Made by a program: the position numbers and the translations under genes
Part shown: positions 21,716 through 29,169 of the stretch, piece after piece
How positions within the stretch are numbered: position 1 is the stretch's first letter
How the letters are laid out: the number at the start of each line of letters is the position of its first letter
Source of the DNA: Muricomes intestini
GTDB taxonomy: Bacteria; Bacillota; Clostridia; Lachnospirales; Lachnospiraceae
DNA length: 32,905 bases
NCBI RefSeq assembly: GCF_004346165.1
Contig: NZ_SLZZ01000032.1
Span: 1 to 32,905 of the forward strand
Reading direction: 5' to 3'
The notes under the pieces: generated by a model
Seen by the model: only the letters and a program-made list of their open reading frames with translations
Told to the model about the DNA's origin: nothing
The model's database searches: none

Positions 21716-22894
21716 ATGGAAGAAAAAGGTAAGGTTTATATCCCGGATTATGAATATGAAGAAAGAGTGGCAAGAGCAGCTGAGATTTTGAAAAGGGAAG
21801 GAATGGATGTTCTGATTGTTAATTCCAATGAAGCAGACTATGCAAACGCAAGATATTTTTCGGGATTTTGGCCATTGTTTGAGCGGTGTGGAGTCGCAAT
21901 TTCCTCATCAGGAAAAGCGGCTCTGATGGTAGGCCCAGAGAGCCGGCACTTTGCGGCTGACCGTTCCAGGATAGATAAAATTTTTGTATTAAAGGAATAT
22001 CGGGAAGGGGCAGACCCATCTTACCCAGAATTAAAGGCAGATACATATCAGGATGTATTTAATGCACTTGGTATAAGGGGAAAGAAACTAAAAATAGGGG
22101 TGGCAAGTTATCTGGACACATCGGTCATAATTATGGAGGGAATTAAAGATGCATTTCCGGAGGCTGAAATTATACGTGCAGATCACATTATGGTAGAATT
22201 GCGCTCTATTAAAACTATTCATGAGCTTAATTGTCTAAAAGAGGGATACAGAATTGCAGAACTTGCAACTCAGCAAGTAATTAAAGAAATCCAGCCAGGC
22301 ATGACTGAACTACAGATGGTAGGAGTTGCAGAAAGGGTTGTATATGAAAATGGAGCTGAGTATGAAGGACTTCCTATGTATGTATTTTCAGAAGCATCTA
22401 CCAGACATGCAATTTCCAGATCTTCTTACAGAAGATTTCAAAAGGGTGACATCGTTCAGTTGAATCTGTCGGCTAAGATAGATGGGTACTCAGCTGCAAT
22501 CGGTTATCCTATTGTACTCGGAAAATTGGAAGGGAAAAGAAGAGAAACAGTAATGTTTGGCTTAGAGGCACATAACTGGACACAAAGACAGGTTAAGGCA
22601 GGCATTGCAGCTTCAGAAATCGCAGATAATTTTTATAAATATTATGTAGAGAACGGATATAAAGATAACTTTGTTTATGGACCGTTGCATGGGACAGGAA
22701 TGATTGAGGTTGAGGCACCGTGGGTCGAAACAAACTCTGACTATAAATTACAGACTAATATGACGTTTCAGATTGATACATTTATCTCTGCTGAAAATTT
22801 TGGGGTTCGTTGGGAGAAAGGTATTGCAGTAACACAGGAGGGGTGTGATGTGCTTTCTCCTGAAATTGGAAAATTATATGAACTGGAATTTTAA
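21716..22894 (+). CDS. Creatinase-like M24 family protein lacking the usual metal ligands
   Basis: The 392-residue protein has the creatinase N-terminal domain (about 1-165) and an M24 'pita-bread' domain (about 170-392). In metal-dependent M24 peptidases two Asp residues follow GD and GY; here the first is Asn250 (GDIVQLN) and the second is Ala261 (GYSAA), while the next acidic ligand is Asp354. His325 in the LHGTG motif and Glu367 are kept. This is the creatinase-type situation, where no metal is used. GGAGG at 21703-21707 supports the ATG at 21716 rather than 21701. It precedes a creatininase-family gene by 17 bases. Creatine hydrolysis is possible in principle, but a related C-N bond in a sugar-linked compound is as likely given the operon. 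Confidence 0.82.
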   Translation: MEEKGKVYIPDYEYEERVARAAEILKREGMDVLIVNSNEADYANARYFSGFWPLFERCGVAISSSGKAALMVGPESRHFAADRSRIDKIFVLKEYREGADPSYPELKADTYQDVFNALGIRGKKLKIGVASYLDTSVIIMEGIKDAFPEAEIIRADHIMVELRSIKTIHELNCLKEGYRIAELATQQVIKEIQPGMTELQMVGVAERVVYENGAEYEGLPMYVFSEASTRHAISRSSYRRFQKGDIVQLNLSAKIDGYSAAIGYPIVLGKLEGKRRETVMFGLEAHNWTQRQVKAGIAASEIADNFYKYYVENGYKDNFVYGPLHGTGMIEVEAPWVETNSDYKLQTNMTFQIDTFISAENFGVRWEKGIAVTQEGCDVLSPEIGKLYELEF

Positions 22895-22911
22895 GTAAAG
22901 GAGCGTATGTT

Positions 22912-23649
22912 ATGCAATTGGTGGATATGTTTTTTGATGAGATAGAAGATGCTAAAAAAAGAAAAGTGCCATTTATTATTCCTATTGGGACGATAGAATA
23001 TCATGCCCATCATGCAAGTTGTGGATGTGATACAATGGTTATTAATGGAGTAATGCGTGAATTGGAAAAGACAAAAGAAATTGTTGTGTGTCCGCCCATT
23101 TGGTATGGAGTAGCCAGTTATGCAGTGGGAGGGCCTGAGACGGGAACAATACAAGTAGATGTAGATGTATATGAGCAGTATATTTACTGTATTTTAAGGT
23201 CTATGCTGTATGGAGGCAATAAAAATATATACTGTGTTGCACATCATCAAACTGAGGAAGCTGGATTAATGCCGATGACTATTGCATGTCATAAAGCAGC
23301 AAAAAAACTGATTATGGAATATATGGAGGACACCAGAGGCCGGGGCTGGTGGGGAAGTAATGAGTATTCTAATTATTATAAGAATTTGGGGTCGGGAGAT
23401 GATCCATTCTCTTACATAAAGGTAATTCCATTAATCAGCGCAAATGCTCAGCATGAATGCGGAGGCTTTGATCATGCAGGAAAATTTGAAACTAGTCTTT
23501 TATATGCATTATATCCGAACCATGTTGATTTAGTGCGGACAAAAGACAATACAGAGTGGTTTGCAGAAAGCGCAAAAGAGGCAAGCATGGAATTAGGCCA
23601 GCATATGGTGCGGTGCACATTGGAAGCATTACAAGAAACTATCATATAA
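22912..23649 (+). CDS. Creatininase family metal-dependent amidohydrolase
   Basis: The 245-residue protein carries the creatininase motifs: PIGTIEYHAHHA with Glu29 and His31, Asp40 in CGCDTM, the His pair 111-112 in VAHHQTE, and GFDHAGKFETS with His188 and Glu193. The metal site therefore looks intact, although the usual NGHGGN motif is replaced by AHHQT. The family includes creatinine amidohydrolase, MftE, and sugar-ring hydrolases of inositol pathways. In this operon a ring-opening or amide-cleaving step on an imported sugar derivative is likely; creatinine itself is less so. It lies between the creatinase-like gene and the acetyltransferase gene with short gaps. Confidence 0.85.
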   Translation: MQLVDMFFDEIEDAKKRKVPFIIPIGTIEYHAHHASCGCDTMVINGVMRELEKTKEIVVCPPIWYGVASYAVGGPETGTIQVDVDVYEQYIYCILRSMLYGGNKNIYCVAHHQTEEAGLMPMTIACHKAAKKLIMEYMEDTRGRGWWGSNEYSNYYKNLGSGDDPFSYIKVIPLISANAQHECGGFDHAGKFETSLLYALYPNHVDLVRTKDNTEWFAESAKEASMELGQHMVRCTLEALQETII

Positions 23650-23671
23650 AAAGCCAGGAAGGACAGTATTT

Positions 23672-24265
23672 ATGACTGAAGAAGAAAAAGCACTTGCAGG
23701 TATGCTGTATTATGCTAAAGAAGAACGCCTTCAGAAAGAACGAGAAAGGAGCCAGGAGTTAAGTTTTGAATACAATCAGCTTCGGCCTTCACAGGCAGAG
23801 GAACGGGAAGCAATTATACGGCGTGAAATGAAAAGAACCGGAAAACATTTCCGAATAGAAGAACCGTTTCACTGTGATTTTTGGGGAAGAGTTTCATTGG
23901 GAGAAAATTTCTTTGCAAATTATAATCTTACAATTCTTGCAGGTAATGAAGTAATCTTTGGAGATCAAGTACTGATAGGCCCAAACTGTGGAATTTATGC
24001 AGCAGGACATGCCTTTGATATCAAAAAAAGGGATGCCGGACTGGAATATGCATTGCCGATACATATAGGGAATCATGTTTGGATAGGTGGACATGTCTCT
24101 ATAGTATCGGGCGTGACAATTGGTGCTGGAAGTATTATTGCTGCTGAAAGTGTGGTTGTGAGTGATATTCCAAGCAATGTTCTTGCAGGAGGTAACCCTT
24201 GTAAAGTAATCAGGAAGATTCGGGAGGAAGACGACAAAAAATTTGCAAGCCTGCCTAATTTTTAA
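23672..24265 (+). CDS. Sugar O-acetyltransferase (maltose/galactoside acetyltransferase type)
   Basis: The 197-residue protein has the N-terminal Mac domain (KALAGMLYY and onward, about 5-55) and a left-handed beta-helix of hexapeptide repeats. The catalytic His113 lies in AAGHAFD, and the C-terminal VLAGGNPCKVIRKI is typical of Maa/LacA/NodL enzymes. Such enzymes acetylate sugars with acetyl-CoA, often to detoxify or export non-metabolised sugars. It is the last gene of the nine-gene operon and is followed by the hairpin at 24287-24305. Length is normal. Confidence 0.9.
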   Translation: MTEEEKALAGMLYYAKEERLQKERERSQELSFEYNQLRPSQAEEREAIIRREMKRTGKHFRIEEPFHCDFWGRVSLGENFFANYNLTILAGNEVIFGDQVLIGPNCGIYAAGHAFDIKKRDAGLEYALPIHIGNHVWIGGHVSIVSGVTIGAGSIIAAESVVVSDIPSNVLAGGNPCKVIRKIREEDDKKFASLPNF

Positions 24266-24286
24266 AAGCAATTTTGGCGCGGGTTA

Positions 24287-24305
24287 AGGCACCTCTCAGG
24301 TGCCT
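24287..24305. terminator. Hairpin between the two convergent sugar operons
   Basis: AGGCACCT and AGGTGCCT are perfect arms around CTC. On the plus strand ATCCTTTC follows, on the minus strand TTAACC, so T-runs are weak. It overlaps the stop codon of the minus-strand permease gene at 24304 and probably serves both operons. Confidence 0.55.
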
Positions 24306-25146
24306 ATCCTTTCACAGCCCCCGCTGTTACCCCTGCCACCATATATTTTTCAAGGAATATGAACACCAATGCAATTGGAATAATGGAGATAGCCGCCGCA
24401 GCCATTACCTCACCCCAGATGATGGTATATTCCCCCATCAAAGAGGATATCCCTACTGTGACCGTCCATTTATCCGGCCGGGTAATAAAGGTACGCGCAA
24501 ACAGGAATTCGCTCCATCCTAAAATAGCGGAGTATGTTGAAGTTGCTGCAATCCCCGGAGTAGCCAACGGGATGACAATCTTCCTGACTGCCTGAAGTCT
24601 GCTGCAGCCATCTATCCTGGCAGCTTCCTCCAGCGTATTTGGGATACTGTCAAAATAGCCCTTCATCATCCACGTAGAAAATGGAATGATAAATGTAATA
24701 TTACTGATAATGAGTGACGCGTAATTATTAATCAATTTCATATGTGTAAACATCATGTACAGCGGTACAACAAGAAGGGTTTCCGGGAGCATCCTTACAA
24801 CCAGCAGGAAGAATCCAAGAAAATTTGTAGATTTATATTTGTATCTTGACATACTGTATGCGGCCATCGTGGATACGGTGATCGCTATAATTGTACTAAA
24901 AGCGGTTACAAAGATAGAATTTCCAAACCATGTTAATATAGGTTGGGAATCAAGAATCTTCATAAAGTTACTTGATGTTATGTTTTTTGGTTTTGGCAGT
25001 ATACTTATGTTTTCCAGCAAAGCACTTCTCGTAGTCAGCGATGTTACGATCATCCAATACAGGGGGAATGCAAGAATTACGACTGACAGAATGATGAGTG
25101 CATACATGCCTGCACGTTTAAATTTCCTTCGATTAAGTGTATTCAT
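24304..25146 (-). CDS. Carbohydrate ABC transporter permease (MalG type)
   Basis: The 280-residue membrane protein has six predicted helices and the EAA loop LEEAARIDGCSRLQAVRKIVIPL that docks to the ATPase. It ends with the typical YMVAGVTAGAVKG tail of CUT1 permeases. GAGGAG precedes the ATG at 25146, and 15 bases separate it from the upstream MalF-type gene. No ATPase gene is present in the cluster, so a shared MsmX-type ATPase elsewhere in the genome must power it. It is the last gene of the minus-strand operon. Confidence 0.93.
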   Translation of the reverse strand: MNTLNRRKFKRAGMYALIILSVVILAFPLYWMIVTSLTTRSALLENISILPKPKNITSSNFMKILDSQPILTWFGNSIFVTAFSTIIAITVSTMAAYSMSRYKYKSTNFLGFFLLVVRMLPETLLVVPLYMMFTHMKLINNYASLIISNITFIIPFSTWMMKGYFDSIPNTLEEAARIDGCSRLQAVRKIVIPLATPGIAATSTYSAILGWSEFLFARTFITRPDKWTVTVGISSLMGEYTIIWGEVMAAAAISIIPIALVFIFLEKYMVAGVTAGAVKG

Positions 25147-25161
25147 ACATTTTCTCCTCTT

Positions 25162-26076
25162 CTAATAAAATTGTTTCTTAAGAGATGGCATTGCCAGAAC
25201 TACAAAGATGGAGCATACCAACAGACTTATCATTCCTATCGTAGATGCATATCCCATGTTGTAATATTTAAATGCCTGATTATATAAGAGAAGCGGCAAT
25301 GTCTCCGTGGCTTGGTTTGGGCCGCCTCCTGTGATGGTATATATCAAGTCATAATTGCGGAAAATCCAAAGACCGTTCAGAAGCAGGGATGTTACAATGA
25401 CGGATTGAAGTGCTGGCAGCGTAATATTAGTGAATCTCTGCCATGCATTTGCCCCATCAATGCTTGCCACTTCATAATAATCCTCGGAAATTCCTTTTAG
25501 GCCGGCAAGTAAAGTCAGGGTAAAGAAAGGATAGCTTTTCCAAATAGTTGCTATAATGACAGTTACCATGGCGGTATTTCCTGCAGAAAGCCACTTGACA
25601 TTCTGGTCAATAATATGTAAGGATTTTAAAATCGTATTGATAATCCCATAATTTCCATCAAACAGCCATATAAACAGGAGACCTACGATAACTCCGGGTA
25701 TTGGCCACGCAAGTAATATCAGCGTCCTTACAAGTTTCTGACAGTGAAATTTTTTGTTTAAAAGGAGTGCAAGCACAAGCCCAATTAGGAAGGAAATAGA
25801 CAGTGCAGAAAAGGTAAATATGAGCGATCTGCCCAATGCCCTCCAGAAATCTGCGTTGGAAAATAATTTTGTGTAATTGGCGATAGTAAATCCAGCCGTA
25901 TCGTCGGTTAGGCTCCCGATAAATTTCACGTCCTGAAAGCTCAGCTTGATCGTGGTAAATAATGGATATATGATTAATAGCAGAGAAAATGCTGCAGCGG
26001 GCAGGGCGAATGCAACTGCCATTCGGTGGTTCTTTTTCTCGCTTGTTGTTCTTATAACTTTTATTTTTGCAGTCAA
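25162..26076 (-). CDS. Carbohydrate ABC transporter permease (MalF type)
   Basis: The 304-residue protein has six membrane helices and the EAA-type loop ISEDYYEVASIDGANAWQRF. Together with the MalG-type partner it forms the CUT1 pore. The start is a TTG at 26074-26076: a GGAGG at 26084-26088 lies seven bases upstream and no ATG is suitably placed. A strong hairpin (26114-26135) sits between it and the binding-protein gene and may set the lower permease level relative to the binding protein. Confidence 0.92.
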   Translation of the reverse strand: MTAKIKVIRTTSEKKNHRMAVAFALPAAAFSLLLIIYPLFTTIKLSFQDVKFIGSLTDDTAGFTIANYTKLFSNADFWRALGRSLIFTFSALSISFLIGLVLALLLNKKFHCQKLVRTLILLAWPIPGVIVGLLFIWLFDGNYGIINTILKSLHIIDQNVKWLSAGNTAMVTVIIATIWKSYPFFTLTLLAGLKGISEDYYEVASIDGANAWQRFTNITLPALQSVIVTSLLLNGLWIFRNYDLIYTITGGGPNQATETLPLLLYNQAFKYYNMGYASTIGMISLLVCSIFVVLAMPSLKKQFY

Positions 26077-26113
26077 AAGGGTACCTCCATTTACAAACAG
26101 GAAATTTATAAGT

Positions 26114-26135
26114 GGGCTGCCTGTGTGAGCAGCCC
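26114..26135 (-). promoter_or_regulatory. Intercistronic stem-loop between binding-protein and permease genes
   Basis: GGGCTGC (26114-26120) and GCAGCCC (26129-26135) form a perfect 7-bp stem in the 75-base gap. On the minus strand only ACTTATAAATTT follows, so a complete stop of transcription is unlikely. Such hairpins commonly stabilise the binding-protein mRNA or cause partial termination. Confidence 0.55.
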
Positions 26136-26151
26136 GATTTTTTGATCCTTA

Positions 26152-27441
26152 TTATTTCCCCAATTCATTTGTTATCTTTGTTTTCATATCATCCAGAGTG
26201 GTCGCAACATCTGCATATGGATCAGTTACCATTGTCATGACACCATCAATGATATACTGTGTGAATTCACCATAATCTTTTTCATAGCCAGAAGGAAGAA
26301 TTTCCTGTGCTTTTTCCGCATCTTTCACAAACTGTCCAAGGAATGGATTTTCCTCCAGAACCTCATCGTCGATAGCAGTTTTGCTTGGAGAGGGAGAGCC
26401 TACCTTTTCCATATATAATTTCTGAAAGTCATTTTCCGTTACCATTTGAATAAATTCCCAAACAAGCTCTTTTTCCTTATCACTGATTGTTGCAGGAATA
26501 TGCAGACTGTTGCTCATTGAACCTGGGACACTTTCAAATGGGATTGTCGTTACGAGAAGGTTTTCTTTTACTTCTTCTGCTGCATCGTTAATCAGTGAGG
26601 CTACCCATGGACCATCGAAGATCATAGCCATCTTACCTTCTACAAAATATTGACGTTTCTGCTCCACAGAAAGTCCTGTTGGAGTGTAGTTGTTCACGAA
26701 TAAAGACTGATATAATTTTAGTGCTTCCTTTGTCGTATCAGAAGTCATCGGTGTCAGATTCCCATTTTCAGACCATTTTCCGCCAAGACCGACTACAAAA
26801 GAAGTGGCTTCATTGTAAAAGTTTGTATCTGTGACTTGGCATGCACCAAATCCATAAATCTCTGGGTCCCCATCACCATTTTCGTCTTTTGTCAAAGTTT
26901 TCGCTGCTTCCATAAAAGAATTAACATCTGTTGGGACATCAATCCCGGCTTCATCGAACATTGCTTTGTTGTAATACATAGAGTATCCATTCCCTAAAAG
27001 AAGAACTCCGTAATATTTTCCATCTACCTGCAAACCATCCTGCAGATTGCTCCAGTTTTCAATAATGTCTGTTTGTTTGAGCCGGTCATTGAGCGGTTCA
27101 AACCATCCCATGTCTGAAAACTGTGCAAAGTACCTGGATGGAATATGTGTAATCTGTGGGGGCGTGTCTGCTGCATACAATGTTGTCAAGGTGTCTACAT
27201 AACTGTCGAATGGAACTTGATATAAATTAATTTTTACATTCTCGTTTCTTTTTTCAAATTCGGCTACCGCTTCCTCCCAAAATTCTTGGAAGCCGGGTTC
27301 GGTTGCCTGCCAACTAGGAAATTCCAATACAATTTCGCCTGAGGAAGAATCATTTTTCTTCTCTTTTTTAGTTGATCCGCATGCTGCCAGGCCAAAGACT
27401 AATGTTGCACATAAGATTAGACTTAAAGATTTCTTTTTCAT
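26152..27441 (-). CDS. Family 1 extracellular solute-binding lipoprotein
   Basis: The 429-residue protein has a lipoprotein signal (MKKKSLS, hydrophobic core, GLAAC with Cys21). The remainder is a family 1 binding domain (EFEKRNENVKINLYQVPFDSYVDTLTTLYAADTPPQI, YYGVLLLGNGYSMYYNKAMFDEAGID, MAMIFDGPWVASLI). It delivers an oligosaccharide or glycoside to the MalF/MalG pair encoded downstream. AAAGAG lies ahead of the ATG at 27441. The 103-base gap to the upstream FAD enzyme gene holds AT-rich overlapping short palindromes but no clear promoter. Confidence 0.93.
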   Translation of the reverse strand: MKKKSLSLILCATLVFGLAACGSTKKEKKNDSSSGEIVLEFPSWQATEPGFQEFWEEAVAEFEKRNENVKINLYQVPFDSYVDTLTTLYAADTPPQITHIPSRYFAQFSDMGWFEPLNDRLKQTDIIENWSNLQDGLQVDGKYYGVLLLGNGYSMYYNKAMFDEAGIDVPTDVNSFMEAAKTLTKDENGDGDPEIYGFGACQVTDTNFYNEATSFVVGLGGKWSENGNLTPMTSDTTKEALKLYQSLFVNNYTPTGLSVEQKRQYFVEGKMAMIFDGPWVASLINDAAEEVKENLLVTTIPFESVPGSMSNSLHIPATISDKEKELVWEFIQMVTENDFQKLYMEKVGSPSPSKTAIDDEVLEENPFLGQFVKDAEKAQEILPSGYEKDYGEFTQYIIDGVMTMVTDPYADVATTLDDMKTKITNELGK

Positions 27442-27544
27442 AAACTCTTTTTCCTTTCCTGTTTTCTGTATTCTGTATTCATTTCTTTACTTACTGAAAA
27501 ATTGTGTTATATACAGTATGATACAATATATTTATTCCGTTTAA

Positions 27545-28882
27545 TTATATAAGCGCTCCGCTTTTCTTGAGGATATTCTGTATTTCTTCTACATTTAACT
27601 TCCTTGGAGCTATTTTTTTATTTGCTGATAGTGCTGCTGCAATGCCTGCTGCCTGCCCCAGCGCCATACAGGAGGGCATGATTCTTGTGGATGCCAAGGC
27701 TTCTGATGTTGTAGAGATACACCTCCCTGCAACCAGCAGATTATCAATCCTTACAGGTACAATGCAGCGATATGGAATATCATAGCTTTGGTCTTGGCTC
27801 TGTATCCGGGAAATGCCCCAACCCTGTCCCTTTGGATCATGGATGTCAATGCAGTAGCCGTTTCTTGCAATACGGTCCTCAAATTTCCGACCTTCAATAA
27901 CATCCTTGCCGGTCAGTACATATTCGCCGTCAATTCTTCTTGTTTCTCTAACGCCAATCCCATTGGGGATACTAGTAATATGTGCTTTTTCCAATCCAGG
28001 GACATATTTGTTCAAGAAATAAATTACTTTTTTGAGCTGTGCTCTTCCTTCAATCTCAGCTTCGGAAAGCTCGTAGGCATCTGCACCATTTTTTTCACTG
28101 ACTCTGACTGTATTTACATAAGTTAGTTCATTTTGCCGCATAGTCCCTGCCCAGATGTTGTGATCTGGATGTGGGAATATCTCGTCTTTTTTTACGATAT
28201 CATTCCATTTGGACAATTTTCCACTGATATGGAGATTGTATTCGTGATCTCCGCCAACCGGACACGCCACAACAGGATTCTCTGAAAATAATGCCGTAGT
28301 ACGCTCCACATCTACATCACCTAGTTTGAAAAGGAGACTCATTGCCTGACATAGGCCGTCTCTTTCTCTTCCTTGATGGTACCGGGCACCGGAGAATTTT
28401 GCTAAATCTCCATCACCTGTTGTATCGATAAAACAATCTGCCTGAAATTTTGTGAGCCCATTTTTATTAGCAACGGTTATGCTGCTAAGAGTGTCATTTT
28501 CTACCTTTGCCCCGCATACAAAGGAGTGGTAAAGAATATCACATCCACTTTCTAAAAGCATCTCTTCCGCAATGATTTTGAGCCATTCTGGGTCAATCAT
28601 GGTAACAGAATTCAGATGGCCTCCGGAGGTGCGAATATGCTTCAGCGCTGCTTTTTCCCGAAATAGTTGTTTCATCAATTCTTCTGCGATTCCCGCCACG
28701 ATCTGTCTGCCATCTCTATTAAAAAAGTCAATAAATGGAAGGCCCGATGCTGCAGTCCCGCCTACATAGGAGTTCTTTTCAATTAACAGTACCTTAGCTT
28801 TTGCTCTTGAGGAGGAAAGTGCAGCTGCTATTCCTGCTGTACCGCCGCCGGCTACAATCACATCATATTTTTGTTGGTACAT
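27545..28882 (-). CDS. FAD-dependent oxidoreductase
   Basis: The 445-residue protein opens with a dinucleotide-binding motif (VIVAGGGTAGIAAALSSSRA, then a Glu in LIEKN) and contains CFIDTTGDGDLAKFSGA and a C-terminal FAD segment (DNLLVAGRCISTTSEALAST, MPSCMALGQAAGIAAAL). This is the FAD_oxidored family, frequently annotated near sugar transporters with unproven function. It is the first gene of the minus-strand operon, with AGAGG before its ATG, and diverges from a YesM/YesN pair. Oxidation of a sugar, cyclitol or glycoside from the transporter is the likely role. No signal peptide is seen. Confidence 0.87.
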   Translation of the reverse strand: MYQQKYDVIVAGGGTAGIAAALSSSRAKAKVLLIEKNSYVGGTAASGLPFIDFFNRDGRQIVAGIAEELMKQLFREKAALKHIRTSGGHLNSVTMIDPEWLKIIAEEMLLESGCDILYHSFVCGAKVENDTLSSITVANKNGLTKFQADCFIDTTGDGDLAKFSGARYHQGRERDGLCQAMSLLFKLGDVDVERTTALFSENPVVACPVGGDHEYNLHISGKLSKWNDIVKKDEIFPHPDHNIWAGTMRQNELTYVNTVRVSEKNGADAYELSEAEIEGRAQLKKVIYFLNKYVPGLEKAHITSIPNGIGVRETRRIDGEYVLTGKDVIEGRKFEDRIARNGYCIDIHDPKGQGWGISRIQSQDQSYDIPYRCIVPVRIDNLLVAGRCISTTSEALASTRIMPSCMALGQAAGIAAALSANKKIAPRKLNVEEIQNILKKSGALI

Positions 28883-29057
28883 TTTACAACCTCTTTTCTT
28901 TCATTTTTTCAATTCAAATTTACTATCCGGATAATTTTTTCTTCACAGTCTACATCGGTAAAGGCTGTTCTAAAAAGGTATATCTGAATATTAATTCAAT
29001 TTCAGTACGATTGAAATAAGGTAAACTTTCTATTTTGTTTGTTTTTTTTCGAAAACC

Positions 29058-29071
29058 GTCAAACGCTTTCC
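29058..29071 (+). promoter_or_regulatory. Possible CcpA cre-like site
   Basis: The core AAACGCTTT (29061-29069) matches the centre of the cre consensus, while the outer T, G and final A positions do not. It overlaps the -35 region of the kinase promoter, where carbon catabolite repression would be effective. Confidence 0.4.
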
Positions 29072-29089
29072 TTTCCCTTATTGAAAGGG

Positions 29090-29095
29090 TATAAT
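29090..29095 (+). promoter_or_regulatory. -10 box of the kinase/response-regulator promoter
   Basis: A perfect TATAAT lies 74 bases before the kinase start. The -35 region 17 bases upstream (TTTCCT) is poor, which fits a promoter needing an activator. Confidence 0.5.
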
Positions 29096-29169
29096 TCAAA
29101 TATAGCAAAAACTCTTTCTATCATAAAAGGGGGACTTATCTGCGGCATAAATTCAGGAGAAGATGACAT

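Larger units (their letters stand above)
28883..29169. other. Divergent regulatory gap between the FAD/transporter operon and the kinase genes
   Basis: This 287-base AT-rich stretch has no gene. It contains the kinase promoter elements listed separately and T-rich tracts near 29036-29050. A minus-strand promoter must lie here, but no pair of boxes with good spacing stood out. Response-regulator sites are expected; no clear direct repeat was found by eye. Confidence 0.5.

Noticed and set aside
21716-23649. A functional creatinine degradation pathway
   Set aside because: The creatinase/creatininase family pair is suggestive, but the sugar-operon context, the altered His motif and the absence of sarcosine-handling genes make it too strong a claim.
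24274-24522. Plus-strand open frame after the acetyltransferase gene
   Set aside because: It is antisense to the MalG-type permease, lacks a ribosome site and matches no family.
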